A stretch of DNA of 10,805 bases from positions 1 through 10,805 of the forward strand of contig JAVVVJ010000075.1 of assembly GCA_036652695.1 (NCBI GenBank). The letters are read 5' to 3'. This document shows, piece after piece, positions 6,809 to 10,805 of this stretch. The stretch's first letter is position 1, and every line of letters starts with the position of its first letter. The stretch comes from Limiplasma sp036652695. GTDB lineage: Bacteria > Bacillota > Clostridia > Christensenellales > Aristaeellaceae. Made by a program: the position numbers and the translations under genes. The notes under the pieces were generated by a model. It made no database searches. It saw nothing but the letters and a program-made list of their open reading frames with translations, and was not told the DNA's origin.

Positions 6809-6990
6809 GGCTGTTGCACAAAGAGGCAAGAACGAGCGGGTGTTTAGCCCGCACCCCGACAAGGGTTTCGCCCTTGCCCCCCACTGTGGCCGCTGGTTGC
6901 GGCCGCAGTGGGGATCCACAAGGGCAATGCCCTTGTGCGGTGGGTTTGGGAGGCGAAGCCGCCCATCGTCTTTTTCTTTGTACAACAGCC
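6809..6990. mobile_element. MITE-like 182-bp element with terminal inverted repeats and internal hairpins
   Basis: The ends ggctgttgcacaaag (6809-6823) and ctttgtacaacagcc (6976-6990) are inverted repeats with one mismatch, and weaker complementarity continues inward for about 15 more bases. Between them are four consecutive hairpins: 6836-6852 (5-bp stem), 6860-6876 (6 bp), 6879-6913 (15 bp, one mismatch) and 6917-6937 (10 bp, perfect). GGCTGTTGCA-type ends are familiar from some insertion sequences and their non-autonomous derivatives; I do not assign a family. I see no transposase gene and no clear target duplication. The element lies between the binding-protein and permease genes, where its RNA could fold into a strong multi-stem structure. 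An ATG at 6908, in frame with the permease, is inside it but has no ribosome binding site. Confidence 0.65.
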
Positions 6991-7033
6991 TTCTCTTTCA
7001 GAAATGCCTATTATGGGAAAGGAGGCGAATGTC

Positions 7034-7939
7034 ATGGTCAGAACCTCACAATTTAGCGGGATGAGCCGCGCACTGGTCAAACGCGAAACGATTGCGTCTT
7101 ATCTTTTTCTATTGCCGTTTCTGCTTTTTTTTGCTTTATTCGTTATCGTACCGATGGCTATGTGCCTGTTCACAAGCCTGTTTAACTACACCATGGCCGA
7201 TTTTACCTTCGTTGGTTTGCAAAACTTCAAGGAGCTGTTCTCGGATACCATTTTCCTTAGGTCGATGAACAATACGCTGCTGATCGTGCTGGTGTCCGTT
7301 CCGATTGTCACGGTGTTTTCACTGTGGGTCGGCTCCTCGCTGTATAACATGAACAAGGTTTCCCAAGCCTTCTTTCGCTGCATTTTCTACCTCCCGGTTG
7401 TCACCGGCACGGTGGCTGTTACGGTGGTTTGGAAGTGGATGTTCAACCAATATACTGGTTTGTTCAATTACATTCTCAATTCCGCGGGTCTCATCAGCCA
7501 AAACATCAGCTGGCTAGGCGATCCCAAGACAGCCATCTGGTGCATTATTACGATTTTGTTTACAACCTCCATTGGACAGCCCATTGTGCTGTATATCTCG
7601 GCGCTGGGTAATGTGGATCATGCCATTATTGAGGCGGCGCATGTGGATGGCGCAACTGAAATGCAAACCTTCTGGCGCATCAAGTGGCAGTCCATTATGC
7701 CTACTACCGTGTATATCGTGGTGATTACCACCATCAACTCCTTCCAATGCTTTGCGCTGATTCAGCTGCTAACCTCCGGTGGCCCGATGAACTCGACCAG
7801 CACCATCATGTATTACATCTACTACAACGCGTTTAAGCTATTCCGTTATGGCTACGGCAACGCGATGGGTGTGATTCTTGCTGGGATCATCGCCATTTTC
7901 AGCGCTATTCAGTTCAAGGTTCTTCAAAATGACCATTAG
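7034..7939 (+). CDS. Sugar ABC transporter permease (MalF/UgpA type)
   Basis: This 301-residue integral membrane protein has about six membrane segments, beginning with residues 22-45, and the cytoplasmic EAA loop at 200-207 (EAAHVDGA), which docks the ATPase. The pattern LPFLLFFALFVIVPMAMCLFTSLFNY near the N-terminus and the late GGPMNSTSTIMYYIY segment are typical of the first permease of sugar importers. AAAGGAGG at 7018-7025, eight bases upstream, supports the ATG at 7034. Longer in-frame starts at 6908 or about 7002-7013 would place coding sequence in the hairpin element or over the ribosome binding site. It pairs with the permease encoded 18 bases downstream. No ATPase gene is nearby, so a shared MsmX-like ATPase is likely. 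Confidence 0.93.
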   Translation: MVRTSQFSGMSRALVKRETIASYLFLLPFLLFFALFVIVPMAMCLFTSLFNYTMADFTFVGLQNFKELFSDTIFLRSMNNTLLIVLVSVPIVTVFSLWVGSSLYNMNKVSQAFFRCIFYLPVVTGTVAVTVVWKWMFNQYTGLFNYILNSAGLISQNISWLGDPKTAIWCIITILFTTSIGQPIVLYISALGNVDHAIIEAAHVDGATEMQTFWRIKWQSIMPTTVYIVVITTINSFQCFALIQLLTSGGPMNSTSTIMYYIYYNAFKLFRYGYGNAMGVILAGIIAIFSAIQFKVLQNDH

Positions 7940-7957
7940 AGGAAGGAGAGAGCGATA

Positions 7958-8791
7958 ATGGAAGGATCAATTAAGAAATACACGCCATACAAGGTCATGA
8001 GCTTTGTGCTCCTTGTGCTCCTCGCAATCTTCTTCATGTTTCCCTTGTATTGGATTCTTACGGGTTCGTTTAAAACGCCGCAGGCCATTAACATGCGCGT
8101 GCCGCAGTGGTTTTGTGTGGAACCCGTGCTGGACAACTATGTGAAGCTGTTTCGCAATCCCGCTTGGCAGTGGCTGTACAACAGCGTTTTTATCGCGGTG
8201 ATTGCGATGATTCTCACTTGCGTCACCGCAGCAATGGCGGGCTATGTGCTGGCAAAGAAGCGCTTCCACGGACGGCAGCTGCTATTCTCCGTCTTTGTAT
8301 GTGCAATGGCGTTGCCTAAGCAGGTCATTCTGGTTCCACTGCTCAAGCTCATGGCGTTTTTGGGGATTCACGATACGCTCTGGGCGGTGATTGTGGCTTC
8401 GGTGGGCTGGCCGTTTGGCGTATTTCTGCTCAAGCAGTTTTCAGAAAGCATTCCTACGGAGATGCTGGAGGCCGCGCGCATTGATGGCGCAAGCGAGATG
8501 CACACATTTGTGAGCATTGTGATTCCGATGATCAAGCCCGGCATTGGTGCGCTAGCCATCTTTACCTTCATCAATGTGTGGAATGATTATTTCTTGCAGC
8601 TCATCATGCTCTTCTCGCGTCCAAAGCTGACGATCTCGCTGGGCATTGCGACGCTGCAAGCGGAGCTGTCTACCGATTTTGGCTTGATTATGGCTGGCGC
8701 GGCGCTAGGCTCAGTGCCGATCATCATCATCTTCCTGATTTTCCAAAAGTACTTTACCCAAGGGATTACAATGGGCGCCGTGAAGGGCTAA
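7958..8791 (+). CDS. Sugar ABC transporter permease (MalG/UgpE type)
   Basis: This is the second permease of the importer, 277 residues with about six membrane segments. The N-terminal segment (about 13-35) ends in FPLYWILTGSFKTP, a strong signature of the MalG-like family. The EAA loop is EAARIDGASE at 171-180, followed by IPMIKPG. The ending, QKYFTQGITMGAVKG, is also characteristic (the family usually ends near YFVQGLTAGAVKG). GGAAGGAGAG precedes the ATG, and the gene starts 18 bases after the first permease. It is probably co-transcribed with the upstream permease and the downstream aldolase. The length is normal for the family and no defect is visible. Confidence 0.95.
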   Translation: MEGSIKKYTPYKVMSFVLLVLLAIFFMFPLYWILTGSFKTPQAINMRVPQWFCVEPVLDNYVKLFRNPAWQWLYNSVFIAVIAMILTCVTAAMAGYVLAKKRFHGRQLLFSVFVCAMALPKQVILVPLLKLMAFLGIHDTLWAVIVASVGWPFGVFLLKQFSESIPTEMLEAARIDGASEMHTFVSIVIPMIKPGIGALAIFTFINVWNDYFLQLIMLFSRPKLTISLGIATLQAELSTDFGLIMAGAALGSVPIIIIFLIFQKYFTQGITMGAVKG

Positions 8792-8817
8792 TCATTGACG
8801 AAATGGAGTGAATGGAT

Positions 8818-9723
8818 ATGTATCATGGCGTATTGCCCGCATTCTATGCAGCATACGAGGACGATGGGAGCGTTAGCGCGCCGCGCGTGAAGGCGCTGGC
8901 GAGATACTTGCTGCAAAAAGGCGTGAATGGCCTGTATGTGAACGGCTCATCCGGTGAATGCATCTACCTCAACCCGCAGGAGCGAAAGCTTGTGCTGGAG
9001 GCGGTGATGGAGGAGGTTGGCGGCAAAATCCCGGTGATTGCGCACGTGGCCTGCAACAACACCCGTGACAGCGCCGACCTAGCTGCTCATGCGCAAAGCT
9101 TGGGTGTGGACGCCATTGCCGCGATCCCGCCGATCTATTTTCACCTGCCGGAGCACGCCATTGCGGAGTATTGGAACGATATCTCCGCCGCCGCGCCCAA
9201 GACCGATTTTGTGATCTACAACATTCCGCAGCTTGCGGGCGTGGCGCTGACGGTGCCGCTATTGCGGGAAATGCTGAAAAACCCGCGCGTGGTGGCGGTC
9301 AAGAATTCCTCCATGCCTACGCAGGATATTCAGATGTTCCGGCAAGAGGGCGGTGAGCGCCTGACGGTGTTCAACGGGCCGGATGAGCAGTTCCTTGCTG
9401 GGCGCGCCATTGGCGCGCAGGCTGGCATTGGCGGCACGTACGGCGTGATGCCGGAGCTGTTTCTTGCGCTTAACGAGCATGTGGAGCGTGGCGAGCTTGC
9501 CGAGGCGCAGCCCTTGCAGTACGCCATCAACGAGATCATCTATGCGCTTTGCGCGTGCCACGGCAATATGTACGCCGCCATCAAGGCTGTGATTGCCAAA
9601 CGCGAGGGGCTGGAGATCGGCTCTGTGCGAAAGCCGCTGACGGCGCTGACCCCGGCGGATCAACCGCAAATTGACAAGTGCGCGGAGATGGTAACGAGCG
9701 CCATTCATAGGTATTGCAAATAG
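8818..9723 (+). CDS. Dihydrodipicolinate synthase/N-acetylneuraminate lyase superfamily aldolase
   Basis: This 301-residue TIM-barrel class I aldolase should form a Schiff base with a 2-keto acid and cleave or condense it. Numbered from the ATG at 8818, the Schiff-base Lys is 162 (VAVKNSS), the catalytic Tyr is 134 (YNIPQLAGVALT) and the carboxylate-binding pair is Ser44-Ser45 (NGSSGE). The 28-residue Tyr-Lys spacing equals that of E. coli NanA (137 and 165), and YNIP, NGPDEQ and IGGTYG are nearer to N-acetylneuraminate lyase than to DapA. A sialic acid or another 2-keto sugar acid is thus more likely than lysine biosynthesis. No nanE or nanK is present, so the substrate stays open. GGAG at 8805-8808 fits the ATG at 8818 (nine bases) better than the ATG at 8812 (three bases). 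It is the last gene of the transporter operon. Confidence 0.88.
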   Translation: MYHGVLPAFYAAYEDDGSVSAPRVKALARYLLQKGVNGLYVNGSSGECIYLNPQERKLVLEAVMEEVGGKIPVIAHVACNNTRDSADLAAHAQSLGVDAIAAIPPIYFHLPEHAIAEYWNDISAAAPKTDFVIYNIPQLAGVALTVPLLREMLKNPRVVAVKNSSMPTQDIQMFRQEGGERLTVFNGPDEQFLAGRAIGAQAGIGGTYGVMPELFLALNEHVERGELAEAQPLQYAINEIIYALCACHGNMYAAIKAVIAKREGLEIGSVRKPLTALTPADQPQIDKCAEMVTSAIHRYCK

Positions 9724-9757
9724 CTGTTGATTGCTGTAGCGAAACATACAAAACCTA

Positions 9758-9797
9758 ACACGAAACGCAGATTTCAGAATTTGCGTTTCGTGTTTTT
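9758..9797 (+). terminator. Intrinsic terminator of the transporter/aldolase operon
   Basis: A 16-bp stem (9758-9773 with 9778-9793, one G-T wobble) closes a four-base tcag loop and runs straight into a T-tract ending at 9797. It begins 34 bases after the aldolase stop codon. This is a strong rho-independent terminator for the plus-strand operon. Confidence 0.93.
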
Positions 9798-9852
9798 ATG
9801 AGGCGCGTCTTCGATTTTCGGCGGTATTTTTATCTGCAATTTGTACGAACAA

Positions 9853-9943
9853 GCCTTATACTAATCTAAGTCTAAAATGCAACGCAGGCCACGGGCAAAA
9901 GATGCCATAGATGCTTGCGTTTTAGCGCAAGATTAATATTAGT
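9853..9943. repeat. Complete palindromic repeat element (second copy at window start)
   Basis: The left arm 9853-9888 and right arm about 9913-9943 are imperfect inverted repeats around a loop of about 24 bases. They share ttgc(a/g)ttttag and gatta(g/a)tat. The left arm matches bases 23-58 in reverse complement at 33 of 36 positions, closer than it matches its own partner arm, so the two arms have diverged. The right arm holds its own small hairpin, cttgcg/cgcaag at 9914-9931. The element overlaps the last codon of the minus-strand fic gene. Function is unknown; transcript-end stabilisation or termination on the minus strand, or an inert mobile palindrome, are possibilities. Confidence 0.7.
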
Positions 9944-10556
9944 CCTCACGATCCAAAGCTTCCGTCTTAAAGACATTGTAGCCCTCGTAGTGGTAGCTGG
10001 CGTCGATACCTTTCATGTAAACTTCACGATCGTTGACTTTATCGGTCAGCGCGGCATGAAGAAGGGTTTTGATCTCAATATCCTTAATGGGACTGCGTTC
10101 CATAGCGAGCAGATAATCGTCCTTGTCCACTTTGCTCCAGTCCACCACTTGGTGAAGTTCGTTTTTGAGGATTGCATCTAGCCAAATTCTTGTACTTCTT
10201 CCGTTGCCCTCTCTGAATGGGTGGGCAATATTCATCTCTACATATTTTTCAACAATTTCATCAAAGGTGGATTGCGGCATTTTTTCGATATTCTCAAGAG
10301 CTGCTGCCAGGTACATCACAGGTGCAAAGCGAAAGCCGCCTTTAGCGATATTCACAGTACGCAGCTGTCCTGCAAAACCATATATTTCATCAAATAGATA
10401 CTTATGTATTTGAGCAAGCCCTTTGAAAGTTCCAACATCAAAGGTATTTTCCAGATTGCGCTCGAATAACGCAAGTGCCTTTTTTTTGCTTGTTTTTTCT
10501 TCAACACGGGCAAGTTCTACTGAGTCCGTAATGCCCAATTTATTTTCCAAAGCCAT
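9939..10556 (-). CDS. Fic-domain protein adenylyltransferase, class III (self-inhibited)
   Basis: This 205-residue single Fic domain carries the full catalytic motif HPFREGNGRSTR at 112-123: His112 is the catalytic base, Glu116 the metal ligand, and the GNGR loop binds the phosphates. Fic enzymes of this type transfer AMP from ATP to hydroxyl side chains of target proteins. Near the C-terminus, SYHYEG (187-192) fits the (S/T)xxxE(G/N) inhibitory motif, with Glu191 as the inhibitory residue. This C-terminal position defines class III enzymes such as the Neisseria meningitidis Fic, which self-inhibit without a separate antitoxin. No antitoxin-like small gene is adjacent, consistent with that class. 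AGGAGGAG sits just upstream of the ATG. Its stop lies in a palindromic repeat. Targets are unknown. Confidence 0.93.
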   Translation of the reverse strand: MALENKLGITDSVELARVEEKTSKKKALALFERNLENTFDVGTFKGLAQIHKYLFDEIYGFAGQLRTVNIAKGGFRFAPVMYLAAALENIEKMPQSTFDEIVEKYVEMNIAHPFREGNGRSTRIWLDAILKNELHQVVDWSKVDKDDYLLAMERSPIKDIEIKTLLHAALTDKVNDREVYMKGIDASYHYEGYNVFKTEALDRED

Positions 10557-10592
10557 TATTTGCTCCTCCTGTTGGTGGATTGTATATAGAAT

Positions 10593-10621
10593 ATTATATC
10601 AAAGCCTATATCGGAGCACAA
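10593..10621 (-). promoter_or_regulatory. Likely fic promoter
   Basis: On the minus strand a perfect TATAAT occupies 10598-10593. TTGTGC at 10621-10616 is a weak -35 at a 17-base spacing. The start would lie near 10586, leaving about 30 bases of leader before the fic ATG. The -10 is convincing and the -35 is not. Confidence 0.5.
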
Positions 10622-10711
10622 GATAAATAATACAAATACGTGTACTTCTTTTTTAACCATGCGGATCATGCGGTTAGGGTGGTAAGCCCATTTTCGCCCC
10701 CGGAAAAGCAC

Positions 10712-10748
10712 AAAAAAACGAGCCGCCTGAACGAATCAAAGCAACCCG
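10712..10748 (-). terminator. Intrinsic terminator downstream of tRNA-Trp
   Basis: On the minus strand cgggttgc (10748-10741) pairs with gcggctcg (10726-10719), including three G-U pairs. A weaker inner stem closes a UUCG-type loop, and seven T residues follow (10718-10712). It sits just past the 3' end of the tRNA gene on the same strand, where a tRNA terminator is expected. Confidence 0.7.
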
Positions 10749-10752
10749 CTTT

Positions 10753-10805
10753 TGGCAGGGGCAGAAGGACTCGAACCCTCAACAAAGGTTTTGGAGACCC
10801 ACGTG
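10753..10805 (-). tRNA. tRNA-Trp (CCA anticodon), 3' part; 5' part beyond the window
   Basis: Read on the minus strand, the end of the window gives an anticodon loop CTCCAAA with anticodon CCA, a variable region, a T arm with loop TTCGAGT and stem GAGGG/CCTTC (one G-U), the 3' acceptor strand TGCCCCT, discriminator G73 and an encoded CCA at 10755-10753. CCA at positions 34-36 after T33 indicates tryptophan. The acceptor 5' strand and D arm are outside the window. The 3' half of the anticodon stem pairs imperfectly with the visible 5' side (a T-T at 27-43), so a full-length fold would be worth confirming. Confidence 0.85.

Noticed and set aside
6836..6937. CRISPR array or intrinsic terminator in the run of hairpins between receptor and permease genes
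   Set aside because: The hairpins differ in sequence and size, with no constant repeat-spacer pattern, and none is followed directly by a T-run. The block is better read as one element with terminal inverted repeats.
5888..6985. Long minus-strand open frame of 365 codons opposite the solute-binding protein gene
   Set aside because: It lies almost wholly antisense to a clear receptor gene, its translation has no recognisable family features, and it runs into the hairpin element. It is a shadow of the GC-biased codon use on the other strand.
6908..7033. ATG at 6908 as the start of the first permease
   Set aside because: It lies inside the inverted-repeat element and adds about 42 residues that are not permease-like. 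ATG 7034 has AAAGGAGG eight bases upstream.
9724..10805. Integrated element between the tRNA-Trp gene and the aldolase operon
   Set aside because: The tRNA 3' end is a common integration site, but I see no integrase gene and no direct repeat of the tRNA end in the window.

Overview
The window looks like the chromosome of an anaerobic Firmicute. The signs are a complete Feo ferrous-iron system with its small Cys-rich partner, strong AGGAGG-type ribosome binding sites, sigma-A promoters with TTGACA-N17-TATAWT spacing, intrinsic terminators, and a carbohydrate ABC transporter without its own ATPase. Overall style (moderate GC, a binding protein with a plain 'AAA' signal peptide rather than a lipoprotein signal) reminds me of Christensenellales-type Clostridia, but that placement is only an impression.

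Layout. (1) 1-58: half of a palindromic repeat cut by the window edge. (2) 83-2493, minus strand: feoA, feoB and a 56-residue FeoB-associated Cys-rich membrane protein, tightly packed. (3) 2494-2718: divergent control region with a near-consensus feoA promoter overlapped by a perfect 13-bp inverted repeat, a second dyad, and the start of a DtxR/MntR-type metal regulator (2719-3102, plus strand, TTG start). (4) 3186-5318, plus: a large ADP-ribosylglycohydrolase-fold protein with two C-terminal beta-rich regions. (5) 5416-9723, plus: a strong promoter, then a sugar-type solute-binding protein, two permeases, and an aldolase of the dihydrodipicolinate synthase/N-acetylneuraminate lyase superfamily. 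A 182-bp, hairpin-packed element with terminal inverted repeats sits between the binding protein and the first permease. A textbook terminator closes the unit. (6) 9853-9943: a complete copy of the palindromic repeat whose other half opens the window. (7) 9939-10556, minus: a single-domain Fic adenylyltransferase with a C-terminal auto-inhibitory motif. (8) 10712-10805, minus: the 3' part of tRNA-Trp(CCA) and its terminator.

How the genes may work together. The regulator probably senses Fe(II) or Mn(II) and represses feoAB through the inverted repeat over the feoA promoter. The transporter imports a sugar-like compound, using a shared ATPase encoded elsewhere. The aldolase has the spacing of catalytic residues seen in N-acetylneuraminate lyase and probably cleaves a 2-keto sugar acid. 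The ADP-ribosylglycohydrolase-like protein may remove a glycosyl group from the same imported compound, but its substrate cannot be read from the sequence. The most unusual items are the variant ADP-ribosylglycohydrolase beside a sugar operon, the mobile-looking hairpin element inside that operon, and the palindromic repeat found at the 3' ends of two unrelated minus-strand genes.
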